NCBI RefSeq assembly: GCF_014287795.1
Contig: NZ_JACOON010000002.1
Location: 410,673-474,672 of the forward strand
DNA length: 64,000 nt
Direction: 5' to 3'
DNA from: Christensenella tenuis
GTDB taxonomy: Bacteria > Bacillota > Clostridia > Christensenellales > Christensenellaceae
Position 1 is the stretch's first letter, and each line of letters opens with the position of its first letter. The notes under the pieces are model-generated. The model was not told where the DNA came from. It did no database searches and worked only from the letters and a program-made list of their open reading frames with translations. Of the stretch, positions 42,645 to 52,014 are shown one piece after another. The position numbers and the translations under genes were made by a program.

Positions 42645-43604
42645 ATGAAGAAGGTTAGTGTGTTGGTGTATGCCTATAACGAAGTTGATAATGTAAAGCC
42701 TCTTTCCGAGGCGATTATTGCTGTTTTTCAAAAGGACTTGCCGAATTATGATTACGAGTTGATTTTTATTGATAATTTTTCAACGGATGGGACTAAAAGC
42801 GTGTTAGAGGAGATGTGCAAAGAAAATTCTAAAATTAAAGCAATATTTAATGCTAAGAATTTTGGGCATATCCGGTCGCCATATTATGGGTTGCTACAAA
42901 CGACTGGAGATTGCAGCATATTGATGTGTGCTGATTTTCAGGAACCCCCTGAAATGATTCCTCAATTTGTACATGAATGGGAAAATGGATATAAGATCGT
43001 AATTGGTATCAAGACAAACAGTAAAGAGAATAAGCTTATGTACCATCTGCGCTCGGCTTATTACAGGTTGATTAAAAAAATATCGGATGTTGATCAAATA
43101 GAGCATTATACCGGATTTGGATTGTACGATAAGGACTTTATTAAAGTATTGCGGGATTTAAATGATCCCATGCCTTACCTTCGGGGAATTGTGGCGGAGC
43201 TAGGATATGAGCGTAAAGAGATTCCTTATGAGCAGCCACTGAGAAAAAAGGGGAAGAGCAAAAACAACTGGTATACCCTATATGATATGGCAATGTTGGG
43301 AATCACATCATATTCAAAAGTAATTCTTAGGCTTGCGACAATTATTGGATTTATTTTTTCCGCAGCCAGTTTCCTTATTGCTCTTATCTATCTGATTTTA
43401 AAGCTAATCAACTGGGACGGTTTTTCAGCGGGAACGGCTCCAATTTTAATTGGATTATTTATTTTTGGTTCTTTATTAATGTTTTTTATTGGATTTTTAG
43501 GAGAGTATATTTTGAATATCAATACGCGTGTAATGAAAAGGCCACTTGTAGTAGAAGAGAAGCGAATTAACTTTAAAAAAGAAAGCAAAGAAATAAATAA
43601 ATAG
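42645..43604 (+). CDS. Family 2 glycosyltransferase, membrane-anchored (DPM1/GtrB-like)
   Basis: 319 residues. A GT-A domain with SVLVYAYNEVDNVKPLSEAI, then FIDNFSTDGT and MCADFQEPPEMIP (DxD-like acidic site) is followed by two C-terminal membrane helices (about 225-250 and 262-285). This layout is typical of enzymes that load a sugar onto undecaprenyl phosphate for use by GT-C transferases, several of which are in the locus. Start at 42645 is favoured because GGAG lies seven bases upstream. Confidence 0.9.
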   Translation: MKKVSVLVYAYNEVDNVKPLSEAIIAVFQKDLPNYDYELIFIDNFSTDGTKSVLEEMCKENSKIKAIFNAKNFGHIRSPYYGLLQTTGDCSILMCADFQEPPEMIPQFVHEWENGYKIVIGIKTNSKENKLMYHLRSAYYRLIKKISDVDQIEHYTGFGLYDKDFIKVLRDLNDPMPYLRGIVAELGYERKEIPYEQPLRKKGKSKNNWYTLYDMAMLGITSYSKVILRLATIIGFIFSAASFLIALIYLILKLINWDGFSAGTAPILIGLFIFGSLLMFFIGFLGEYILNINTRVMKRPLVVEEKRINFKKESKEINK

Positions 43605-43606
43605 AG

Positions 43607-44821
43607 ATGGAACATATAAGCAGAAAAACACTTTTGGGAAATATTGCCTATAGTGTCATTGCTGTCGTTTTTTTTAATGCGATTCTCCAGATAGTAATCT
43701 ACCCAGTTCTAAATGCGCAACTGGGGGAGGCTTTGTTTGGAGAAATTCTTTATCTGACGAGTATCGTTGCCATTGTTGCTCCGTCTTTTGGTACAGCTGC
43801 AGGCAATACCAGGTTGGTTTTCCAGAATAAAGGCGAAACAAAAAATGGTGACTATTTATTCTTTCTTTTGATTGCCTGTTTTTTGTCGGTTACTGCGGTT
43901 ATTGTTTTTCTTGGTGTACAGCAATATTCTGTGGGGATTATAATAGGAATTTCTATCTATGCTTGTTTGAGTATATTGCGCTGCTATTCTGATATAGAAT
44001 ACAAACTGGTAATTAATTATAAAAAATATCTGATCTATTATATTGTTTTATCGGGCGGCTATTTGCTGGGAATTCTTATATTTTATACTACTGGCAACTG
44101 GGAAGCTGTTTTTGTAATTGGAGAAGCCGTCGTAATTGTTTTTGCGCTACTATCCTGTACTATATATGGAAAACCGTTTGTTTATTCTGAGAATAAGAAA
44201 AAAGTATTTAGTGCATCTATGGTACTAGCTGTTTCCTATCTGCTATCCAATTCGATGGTACAAATGGATAGAATTTTGTTAATGAATTTTGTAGATGGAG
44301 AATCTGTTTCACAATATTATGTAGTTTCTCTGATTGGAAAAACGTTTGCACTTTTAGTAGCACCGCTAACAAATGTTGTAATTAGTTATTTGTCAAAGGA
44401 TACCAGAAAAATTACCGTTAAAAAATTTACGAAATTAACAATGCAGACCTTGGGAATTAGCGTGGCATTTTTTATATTAGCGGTAATAGCAACCCCTGTT
44501 TTTATTCGACTGTTGTATCCTAATATGGTTGGATTAGGCTATCATTTGATTATCGGTGCAAATATTGCGCAAGTTGCTTTCTTCGCAGCGAGCCTCTTGT
44601 TGACGGTCGTATTGACAATGTGTACGCCAAAGCTGCAGTTCTATTTGCAGATAGCCTATGTTATACTATTAATAGTTTTGGCATTGATCCTGACCCCAAG
44701 GTTAGGATTGTGGGGATTTGTTATTGCAGTAATGTTAGCTAACATATTCCGGTTAGTTTCAACTATTATAGCAGGATATAGTGTTGCACGGCATAATAAA
44801 GCGGAGGTAAACAGTTTGTGA
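43607..44821 (+). CDS. Wzx-type oligosaccharide flippase
   Basis: 404 residues, about twelve hydrophobic segments, MVF superfamily. It opens with LLGNIAYSVIAVVFFNAILQIVIYPVLNAQLG and holds the central DRILLMNFVDGESVSQYYV motif seen in lipid-linked oligosaccharide flippases. It would move an undecaprenyl-linked unit across the membrane. Its presence beside an ABC exporter later in the same locus is unusual. The stop overlaps the next start (GTGA). Confidence 0.85.
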   Translation: MEHISRKTLLGNIAYSVIAVVFFNAILQIVIYPVLNAQLGEALFGEILYLTSIVAIVAPSFGTAAGNTRLVFQNKGETKNGDYLFFLLIACFLSVTAVIVFLGVQQYSVGIIIGISIYACLSILRCYSDIEYKLVINYKKYLIYYIVLSGGYLLGILIFYTTGNWEAVFVIGEAVVIVFALLSCTIYGKPFVYSENKKKVFSASMVLAVSYLLSNSMVQMDRILLMNFVDGESVSQYYVVSLIGKTFALLVAPLTNVVISYLSKDTRKITVKKFTKLTMQTLGISVAFFILAVIATPVFIRLLYPNMVGLGYHLIIGANIAQVAFFAASLLLTVVLTMCTPKLQFYLQIAYVILLIVLALILTPRLGLWGFVIAVMLANIFRLVSTIIAGYSVARHNKAEVNSL

Positions 44822-45900
44822 AAATTGGAATATTGACAGTATATAATTCAAACTACGGCTCTTATTTCCAAGCCGAAAGTTTATGTAGAGCGGTTAGGGA
44901 GATGGGGCATACATGTGAAATTATCAATGCGAATGCAAGATACCATTATCCAAAACGGTTATTCACTAAACTTTGCATAGGTGAGCTTGCGGCAAAGTGC
45001 GCACCGCGCAGGATTATAGAATTTTTACGTAGTAAAAGCTATGATTTTGATACCTATATGTCCCTGAAGCCGGATGTGGAAGAAGAACAAATTTCGTCAT
45101 TTTGGCCGTCTATGAAAGAGCAAACAAAGAGATATGATTGTGTGATTGTTGGCGGAGATGAGCTTTGGTCGGTCGCGCATCCGCTGATCGGATATTTTCC
45201 GGCATTTTTTGGACATGAAATCGAGTGCCCGCATATTTCTTACGCAGTATGTGGACTTATTGTTGGGGAACCTGCTCCGAAAATGATAGAAAAAATGGCC
45301 GTTGGACTAAAAACCTTTGATTTTCTTTCCGCGCGAGATGAACCAACTGCTGAAATGGTAGAACGCCTGAGTGGAAAGCATTGTGAAATAGTAATTGATC
45401 CTACATTATTGAATCCTTATTTTGCATCCGAAGGAAATGGCGGCGGCGGTTATATTATAGTTTATGGGCAGCATTATGATGAAAAACAGGTGCAGGAAAT
45501 AAAAGGGCTTGCAAGACGTACTGGATGGAAATTGAAAGCAGTTGCATGGCATCATGATGATTGGTGTGATGAGTTTGTAAAGGTTGAGTCGGGACAACAT
45601 TTACAAGATTTGTTTGCGCGCAGTGAATATAGTGTGCCGTCTACATTTCATGGAACGATTTTTTCGATACTAAATAAGCGGCCGTTTACAGCGTTTATGG
45701 CACCTGCAAGACAGGAAAAAGTTACAAGATTGCTGAAGTTGGTAGGTTTGGAAAATCGAATTTTTGCTTCAGATAAGCAAGAAGAAATCGGAACAGAAAT
45801 TAATTATGCGAGTGTAGAGGATCAACTAGAAGATTTGCGGAAAAAATCATATGATTTTTTGAAAAGAGCATTATCTGCAATTGAAGGAGAGAAAAAATAA
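44818..45900 (+). CDS. Polysaccharide pyruvyl transferase family protein
   Basis: 360 residues. Family landmarks: KIGILTVYNSNYGSYFQAES at the start, YDCVIVGGDELWSV, LSARDEPTAEMVERL, and STFHGTIFSILNKRPF near the C-terminus. These proteins add pyruvate ketals to sugars, giving the glycan a negative charge. Starts with GTG overlapping the flippase stop; its own stop overlaps the FrhB-like gene. The two latter genes are common neighbours in glycan loci. Confidence 0.88.
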   Translation: MKIGILTVYNSNYGSYFQAESLCRAVREMGHTCEIINANARYHYPKRLFTKLCIGELAAKCAPRRIIEFLRSKSYDFDTYMSLKPDVEEEQISSFWPSMKEQTKRYDCVIVGGDELWSVAHPLIGYFPAFFGHEIECPHISYAVCGLIVGEPAPKMIEKMAVGLKTFDFLSARDEPTAEMVERLSGKHCEIVIDPTLLNPYFASEGNGGGGYIIVYGQHYDEKQVQEIKGLARRTGWKLKAVAWHHDDWCDEFVKVESGQHLQDLFARSEYSVPSTFHGTIFSILNKRPFTAFMAPARQEKVTRLLKLVGLENRIFASDKQEEIGTEINYASVEDQLEDLRKKSYDFLKRALSAIEGEKK

Positions 45901-47159
45901 TGGTTCAACTTCCAGAGTGGAATTTATGCACGGGCTGTGGTGCATGCAGCTGTGTGTGTCCTAAAAACTGTATTGAAATGAAACAAGATAAGGAAGGATT
46001 TTTGCGCCCATTTGTAGATAAAGAGCTTTGCGTGAGCTGCGGACGCTGTGAACAAATTTGTCATGTGTTGGTAAAACAGAAAGAAAAAAAAGAAAAACCG
46101 ATTGCATATGCAATTCGACATAATAATGATGAAATATTAAAAAAGAGTTCATCGGGGGGAGCTTTTTCGGTATTTGCCGATAAGATATTTGAAAAAAACG
46201 GCGTAGTATATGGAGCGGTTTATGGCAGCGATTGGACAGTGCGTTTAACTAGAGCAAAAAATTCAGAAGAATTAGAAGCAATGCGGGGTTCCAAATATGT
46301 ACAGAGTATGGCTGGAGAGGCATATCTTAAAGCGGCGCAAGATCTGGAGGATGGACTTTCGGTATTGTTTACTGGCCTTCCATGTCAAATTGCAGGGCTA
46401 TATGCTTTTCTTGGCAAAGATTACTCCAATTTATTCACGGTAGATATTGTATGTCATGGGGCGGGATCGCCAGGTTTGTTCCAAAGCTATATCGAAGATA
46501 TCGAAGATAAAGAGAGAAAAAAAGTAATCCGAATTAACCACCGTGATAAGAAAGACGGATGGTCAGAACTGATTCCAATCAAAATGATGAGAGAAACAGA
46601 GGACGGAAAAAAAGAATATATACCGGCATTTGAAGATCCTTATTTGTATGCGTTTGTTCAATCCATGATTGTGATGCCCTCTTGCTATCATTGCCAGTAT
46701 GCATGTGTTCCGCGTATTGGAGATATTACAATGGGAGATTATGGTGGTTTAGGCGTTATTGAACCAACAAATATTTATTGTAATAAGGGTATTTCGCAAA
46801 TTTTAGTGAATACGAAAAAAGGAAAAGTTTTTTTTGAGCAGTGCGATATGGTGTGTGAAGAACGTCCCTTGCGTGAATGTATGATGTTTAATTTGAATTT
46901 GTGGAAACCAGCTAAGAAACATGCGCAAAGAGATCAATTGTTTCAAGATTATACGGAATTACCTTTTAGAGAGCTGGCAAAAAAATATATGCGCATGAGT
47001 ACAAAAATGAAAATTATGCGTAAAATAAAACAAGGCGCCGAAAAAATTGAAGGCGCGCATGCAGTATCAAAAAGGATGCTGGATTTCAACATAAAAAATG
47101 GAGCCTTGGAAAATTTGGATGACATTATCAAGAGGATAGAGAAATTGCAGCAATTGTGA
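45900..47159 (+). CDS. FrhB-like Fe-S flavoprotein (coenzyme F420 hydrogenase beta subunit family)
   Basis: 419 residues. The N-terminus holds two 4Fe-4S motifs (CTGCGACSCVCPKNC and CVSCGRCEQIC). The FrhB N- and C-terminal domains follow: SSGGAFSVFADKIF, GLPCQIAGLYAF, FTVDIVCHGAGSP, and SCYHCQYACVPRIGDITMGDYGG. In glycan loci this family sits next to pyruvyl transferases, and its redox role there is not settled. A 1-base overlap with the upstream gene suggests a tight unit. Confidence 0.9.
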   Translation: MVQLPEWNLCTGCGACSCVCPKNCIEMKQDKEGFLRPFVDKELCVSCGRCEQICHVLVKQKEKKEKPIAYAIRHNNDEILKKSSSGGAFSVFADKIFEKNGVVYGAVYGSDWTVRLTRAKNSEELEAMRGSKYVQSMAGEAYLKAAQDLEDGLSVLFTGLPCQIAGLYAFLGKDYSNLFTVDIVCHGAGSPGLFQSYIEDIEDKERKKVIRINHRDKKDGWSELIPIKMMRETEDGKKEYIPAFEDPYLYAFVQSMIVMPSCYHCQYACVPRIGDITMGDYGGLGVIEPTNIYCNKGISQILVNTKKGKVFFEQCDMVCEERPLRECMMFNLNLWKPAKKHAQRDQLFQDYTELPFRELAKKYMRMSTKMKIMRKIKQGAEKIEGAHAVSKRMLDFNIKNGALENLDDIIKRIEKLQQL

Positions 47160-47194
47160 AAATTAACGACTAAGTGAAGGAAATATTTTATTGT

Positions 47195-49933
47195 ATGAAT
47201 GATTTTGTGTTAAAAAAATGCCAGATATCAAAAAAGTGGCTGCCGAGTTTTATTTATATACTGATTTTTTTCGCAATTCCCATTATTATTTATTTTGATG
47301 CCCTAATTCACCAGAATCTGATTGGAGATGGTGACATGCTGGGAACGTTAGCACGCAATTTAGATGCAAAAGAATCCCTGATGCAAGGTTCTATGACCTT
47401 TTGGGATATCTATGAAGCAGGCGGAATTCCGCAAGTCGCCTCTTATTTATTTTATCCGGTCAGTTGGCTTGTTATGCCTTTTGACGCGGTAACGCAGACG
47501 ACCCTTTACTTTACGCTGCATTTATCCCTTGGCGGCATCTTTTTATTTTTTTATCTGAAAGAAATCAAAGCGTCGGTACATGCCGCGTTTTTTGGCGGCA
47601 TGGTTTTTATGATTTCCAACATGCTGTTATCCCGAATGGGACATTCCGGTGTGGCAGCTACAATGATTTGGACACCTTTGCTGCTTTTGGCGGCGGAAAA
47701 GCTTTTGAAGCACGACGCAAAGTTAAAATACGCTCTTTTGGCCGGAATTGTCGTTGCCATGCAGGCGCTTGCGGGTTTTCAGCAAGTACTGATCTATTCC
47801 TGTATTTTTGTAGCCATTTATTATATTGCTTGCGGGTTGTATAAAAAAATTAAATGGTATAAATTGGTAGGATCGTTGATCGTTGCCGCAATTGTCGGGG
47901 TTTGCCTTTGGGCGGTTATTTTATTGCCAACGCTGCAGTTGATGCATTTTACCGGGAGAGCGTCTGGAGATTCCTTTGATTTTTTTGCATCGTATAGTTT
48001 TGACCCCCGTGTGGCGCTGGGAATGGTTTCACCGGCAGCATGGAGCGCTTTAGATGGGATTTCTTATAGGGGTGAAATCTTAAATGACGTTTATTTTGGA
48101 ATACCGGTGCTGGGGTTGTGTATTTATACCCTGATTTTCCACAGGAAGAATTTCAGAATAAAATTATTGGGAGTTGGCATGGCGCTTGCGTTCCTTTTTA
48201 TGATTTGCCCGAGTTTAGGACCAATCGGGAGAGTAATCCAGAAAATACCTATTATTGGAGCATTTCGCTGCACTTCAAGAGCAATTTTTTTGTTTGCAAT
48301 CTGCGAGATTGCCCTGGCAGCACTTGCAGTTGATAAAATCATTCGGAAAAAAGAATATAGAAACTATTGCAAGTTCAGCTTGATTTTCTTCTTTGTAATT
48401 TTTGTAGTATGTTTCATACTTTACATCAACCGCAACACACTGTTTACAACAGAAAAAGAAATTTCATTGAACGTAAAGCTTTGGATGCCTGCGCTGGTGG
48501 CATGCATCAATCTGGCTATAGCTTTTATTGCAGCGGCAATCAGTTCGAAAGATGGAGTGCGCTATCTGGCGGCACTTTTCCCGATCTTATTAATTTGCGT
48601 GAATGTAGGAGATGTTTTGGTGCTCAATACAAGCTCCGTATTCAATACATTGGAGATGACCCAGCGGAGATATGATCCGGCATTGGTGCAGGATACGGAA
48701 TTCTCACAATTCATGAATCAGAATGCAGGTCTTGAGTACAGGGTGGCGAAAGTGAAGGACGTATCCTTATCTTCAAGCGTTAATATGGACGTTAAAAATG
48801 AGGTGATTAACAAATATATGAACCTCAGCGGATACGTGTCTTACGAGAACAAGGATTATATTGCTCTATTTAATAGTTTCTGGGATTCACGCTTTCCGGG
48901 AACTGACTCACAAATCACTAATTTGTCGTTATATTCGATGCTGGGAGTGAAGTATATAGCGGTACAAGACGGCTATGATTTTGAAGCGTGGGAAAACATA
49001 ACGCGCGGAAGGAAAATTCTTGATATCGAAAATGTGGCAGTCCCCGAAAGCGAGGATGTAGCCGTTGTTTGGGAAACGGAACTGGAACTCAAGCCGGATC
49101 AATTTTATATTGTGGAAGTACAGGCGGAGAGGAATGAATGGCCGGCGGTACTCCAGCTTGACTTTTACGGAGGGGCGGAATACGATCATTCGGAACATGA
49201 TATGAATATAAATGAACTGGCTCAGGAGTTCATCATTCATTCCGGGGAAGACGCGCCTCAAAAGGCGATGCTTCGTTTGATCGCAAATGCGGAAGAAACG
49301 TTTACAGTAGAGCGTATCCAGGTATATGAGGCGGAAGGGGCGCGTCAAATAGAATTGCCTTTGGCTGCAAGCGTGGAAGACTATAGATTGGTGGATATCG
49401 CACAGGGAAGTAAGCAAAAAAATGGCGATATCAAAATTTATGAAAATGAAAAGGCAAAACCATTGGTGTATTCTGCCGATCATATCATAGGAACTCAAGA
49501 TGCGAAAGAAATAATCGCACATAGCAAAGGGCTAGACTTCGATCAAAATATTTACGTGGCCGGACATAGCGATATGCAGCTTGCGGACAGCAATACAAAT
49601 ATTACGATTGAAGATATTAGGTATAATTCCGTAAAGGCGACTGTTTCCAGCGAAACAGACAGCTTCATAGTAATGGCACAGAATTATTATCCGGCATGGA
49701 AGGCGTATATAGACGGGAAGGAAACGCCGATTTATATTGCCAACGGCACATTGCAGGGAGTAGACGTCCCAGAAGGAACGCATACGGTTGAATTCAGATA
49801 TGTTCCGGATTATTATTATATTGGTGCCGCTATATCCGGCGGTACCGTGGTTTTCCTGGTTCTCTACTTCATATGGAACCGAAGGAAAGAAAAGAGGATA
49901 TCGCCGGGCCGGAAGCAGGAGCGTAGCCGGTGA
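47195..49933 (+). CDS. YfhO family membrane protein
   Basis: 912 residues. About twelve to thirteen membrane segments occupy the first 480 residues; the first loop has LIGDGDMLGTLARNLDAKESLMQG, the GT-C-like acidic site of this family. A long outer domain follows, with the YfhO-type ending FIVMAQNYYPAWKAYIDGKETPIY and a last helix, and a basic tail. Relatives glycosylate lipoteichoic acid or other surface polymers. AAGGA precedes the ATG at 47195 by 13 bases; a GTG at 47174 without ribosome site is the alternative. Confidence 0.85.
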   Translation: MNDFVLKKCQISKKWLPSFIYILIFFAIPIIIYFDALIHQNLIGDGDMLGTLARNLDAKESLMQGSMTFWDIYEAGGIPQVASYLFYPVSWLVMPFDAVTQTTLYFTLHLSLGGIFLFFYLKEIKASVHAAFFGGMVFMISNMLLSRMGHSGVAATMIWTPLLLLAAEKLLKHDAKLKYALLAGIVVAMQALAGFQQVLIYSCIFVAIYYIACGLYKKIKWYKLVGSLIVAAIVGVCLWAVILLPTLQLMHFTGRASGDSFDFFASYSFDPRVALGMVSPAAWSALDGISYRGEILNDVYFGIPVLGLCIYTLIFHRKNFRIKLLGVGMALAFLFMICPSLGPIGRVIQKIPIIGAFRCTSRAIFLFAICEIALAALAVDKIIRKKEYRNYCKFSLIFFFVIFVVCFILYINRNTLFTTEKEISLNVKLWMPALVACINLAIAFIAAAISSKDGVRYLAALFPILLICVNVGDVLVLNTSSVFNTLEMTQRRYDPALVQDTEFSQFMNQNAGLEYRVAKVKDVSLSSSVNMDVKNEVINKYMNLSGYVSYENKDYIALFNSFWDSRFPGTDSQITNLSLYSMLGVKYIAVQDGYDFEAWENITRGRKILDIENVAVPESEDVAVVWETELELKPDQFYIVEVQAERNEWPAVLQLDFYGGAEYDHSEHDMNINELAQEFIIHSGEDAPQKAMLRLIANAEETFTVERIQVYEAEGARQIELPLAASVEDYRLVDIAQGSKQKNGDIKIYENEKAKPLVYSADHIIGTQDAKEIIAHSKGLDFDQNIYVAGHSDMQLADSNTNITIEDIRYNSVKATVSSETDSFIVMAQNYYPAWKAYIDGKETPIYIANGTLQGVDVPEGTHTVEFRYVPDYYYIGAAISGGTVVFLVLYFIWNRRKEKRISPGRKQERSR

Positions 49934-49953
49934 GAGGCTCAGGATGGGCATGG

Positions 49954-49982
49954 TTGACTAGATAAAAGAAACACGATATACT
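49954..49982 (+). promoter_or_regulatory. Internal promoter for the GDP-rhamnose/export half of the locus
   Basis: TTGACT at 49954-49959, 17-base spacer, TATACT at 49977-49982. Confidence 0.75.
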
Positions 49983-50017
49983 ACATAAATATTATTGAAG
50001 AATTTAAGGAGTTTATT

Positions 50018-51031
50018 ATGAAGAAAAGTGCGCTTATCACAGGAATTACGGGGCAGGACGGCTCCTATTTGGCGGAACTTTTATTGGAAAAGGGCTATAC
50101 GGTTTACGGTATCATAAGAAGAAAGAGCGTTGCCGATTATGGGAACGTAGAGCATATAAAAGATAAACTTAATTTTATTTATGCGGACATGACGGATATT
50201 GTATCGTTAATCAATGCAATGAAAATTGCGCAGGCAGATGAAGTGTATAATTTAGCGGCGCAATCTTTCGTTGCAACCAGTTGGGAACAGCCAGTTGCAA
50301 CGGCGGAAATTGACGCGATCGGCGTAACGAATATGCTGGAGGCAATTCGCACAGTGAAGCCATCCGCGCGTTTTTATCAGGCGTCTACATCAGAAATGTT
50401 TGGCTTAGTACAGGAAATTCCACAGAGCGAGACAACGCCGTTTTATCCGCGCAGCCCTTATGGAGTAGCGAAGCTGTACGGACATTGGATTACCAAAAAT
50501 TATAGGGAAAGCTATCAGTTGTTCGCCTGTTCGGGAATCCTGTTTAACCATGAATCGGAACGCCGCGGAAAAGAATTTGTAACGCGTAAAATCACGGACG
50601 CCGTTGCCAAAATTAAATATGGAAAGCAAGAGTGCCTGGAACTCGGCAATCTGGACGCAAAGCGGGACTGGGGACACTCAAAAGATTATGTTTACGCAAT
50701 GTGGCTTATGCTGCAGCAAGATGAGCCGGACGATTATGTTGTCGCAACCGGGGAAACGAGAACGGTCCGCGAATTTGTGCAAGTTGCGTTCTCTACAGCG
50801 GGAATCGATCTTGAATTCCATGGAAACGGGAAGGATGAATATGCAACGGACAAAGAAACCGGACGCACTCTTGTAAAGGTGAATCCGGCATTTTTCAGGC
50901 CGGCAGAGGTGGAACTGCTGCTCGGAACACCCAAAAAAGCGGAAGAAAAATTAGGATGGGACCGGAAAATTTCATTTGAAGAACTCGTTGAGCGCATGGT
51001 AAAGAACGATCTGAAATTGCAAAGCAAATAA
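50018..51031 (+). CDS. gmd: GDP-mannose 4,6-dehydratase
   Basis: 337 residues. Turns GDP-mannose into GDP-4-keto-6-deoxymannose with bound NADP. Signature stretches: ALITGITGQDGSYLAELLLEK, YNLAAQSFVATSWEQP, STSEMFG, SPYGVAKLYGHW (YxxxK) and FNHESERRG. AAGGAG lies before the start. Next to the reductase gene that follows, it forms the GDP-D-rhamnose pathway. Confidence 0.96.
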   Translation: MKKSALITGITGQDGSYLAELLLEKGYTVYGIIRRKSVADYGNVEHIKDKLNFIYADMTDIVSLINAMKIAQADEVYNLAAQSFVATSWEQPVATAEIDAIGVTNMLEAIRTVKPSARFYQASTSEMFGLVQEIPQSETTPFYPRSPYGVAKLYGHWITKNYRESYQLFACSGILFNHESERRGKEFVTRKITDAVAKIKYGKQECLELGNLDAKRDWGHSKDYVYAMWLMLQQDEPDDYVVATGETRTVREFVQVAFSTAGIDLEFHGNGKDEYATDKETGRTLVKVNPAFFRPAEVELLLGTPKKAEEKLGWDRKISFEELVERMVKNDLKLQSK

Positions 51032-51048
51032 ACAGGCCGGAGAAAAAC

Positions 51049-51969
51049 ATGAAAGCGTTAATAACGGGAATGAGCGGCTTTGTCGGCGGATATTTGGCAG
51101 AGGAGCTCAAACAAAATGGATATGAAGTCTGCGGAATCGATATTGCAGGAGAAAGCGGCAATATTTTTTGCGTTGATTTGAATAGCAGAAATTCCGTATA
51201 TGAGATTGTAAAACAAATAAGACCGGACTTTATTTTCCATTTGGCAGGGCAGGCGAACGTCAGGGCTTCCTGGGATATTCCGGTTGAAACGATGCATACA
51301 AATGTTGACTGCGCCGTATATCTGCTCGAGGCGATGGCTATATATTGCAGCAAAGCAAGGATGCTCGTGGTTGGATCAGCAGATGAATACGGCGTCGTTT
51401 CCCCGGAAGATTGTCCGCTTCGGGAGGATTTCCCTTTGAAGCCGGCTACTCCATATGCGGTTTCCAAACAGGCACAGGAAAATATGCTGCAGTGTATTGC
51501 GTATGCAAAACATGCGGATGTTATTTTCACACGCTCTTTTAATCACACAGGACCAGGACAGAAACCGGGATTTGTCGTTCCGGATTTTGCGCGCCGCATT
51601 ATGAAGATCAAAAAAACAGGGGAAGCAATGACAGTGGGCAACCTAAGCGCGCAGCGTGACTTTTCCGATGTAAGGGATGTTGTACGGGCGTATCGGCTGC
51701 TTGCAGAACATGGAAAAGCCGGGGAGATCTATAACGTAGGATCGGGAGAAGCATACAGCATGGAATGGATTTTAAAAAAAATGCTGGATATTGCGGGCAT
51801 TCGCCCGAAAATTATATGCGATGAAAACAATTTCCGCCCGGTTGACATGCCGTTGTTCCTTGCGGATTGCTCGAAACTGCGGGCGGATACAGGATATCGT
51901 ACATGTATTCCTCTGGAACAGACCCTAAGCGACGTTCTGGCAGAGACCGCGGAAAATGAAATCGATTAA
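51049..51969 (+). CDS. rmd: GDP-4-keto-6-deoxy-D-mannose reductase
   Basis: 306 residues, short-chain dehydrogenase. Reduces the Gmd product at C4 to GDP-D-rhamnose. Motifs: ALITGMSGFVGGYLAEEL, VGSADEYG, TPYAVSKQAQENM (YxxxK) and FTRSFNHTGPGQKPGFV, the last being typical of Rmd rather than of fucose synthase. It follows gmd by 17 bases. The product would feed the glycosyltransferases downstream, a D-rhamnan-like polymer being likely. Confidence 0.9.
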   Translation: MKALITGMSGFVGGYLAEELKQNGYEVCGIDIAGESGNIFCVDLNSRNSVYEIVKQIRPDFIFHLAGQANVRASWDIPVETMHTNVDCAVYLLEAMAIYCSKARMLVVGSADEYGVVSPEDCPLREDFPLKPATPYAVSKQAQENMLQCIAYAKHADVIFTRSFNHTGPGQKPGFVVPDFARRIMKIKKTGEAMTVGNLSAQRDFSDVRDVVRAYRLLAEHGKAGEIYNVGSGEAYSMEWILKKMLDIAGIRPKIICDENNFRPVDMPLFLADCSKLRADTGYRTCIPLEQTLSDVLAETAENEID

Positions 51970-52014
51970 CGGAAACATACGGCAAAGGCCGCAGAATAAG
52001 GAGCAGGACGAAAA

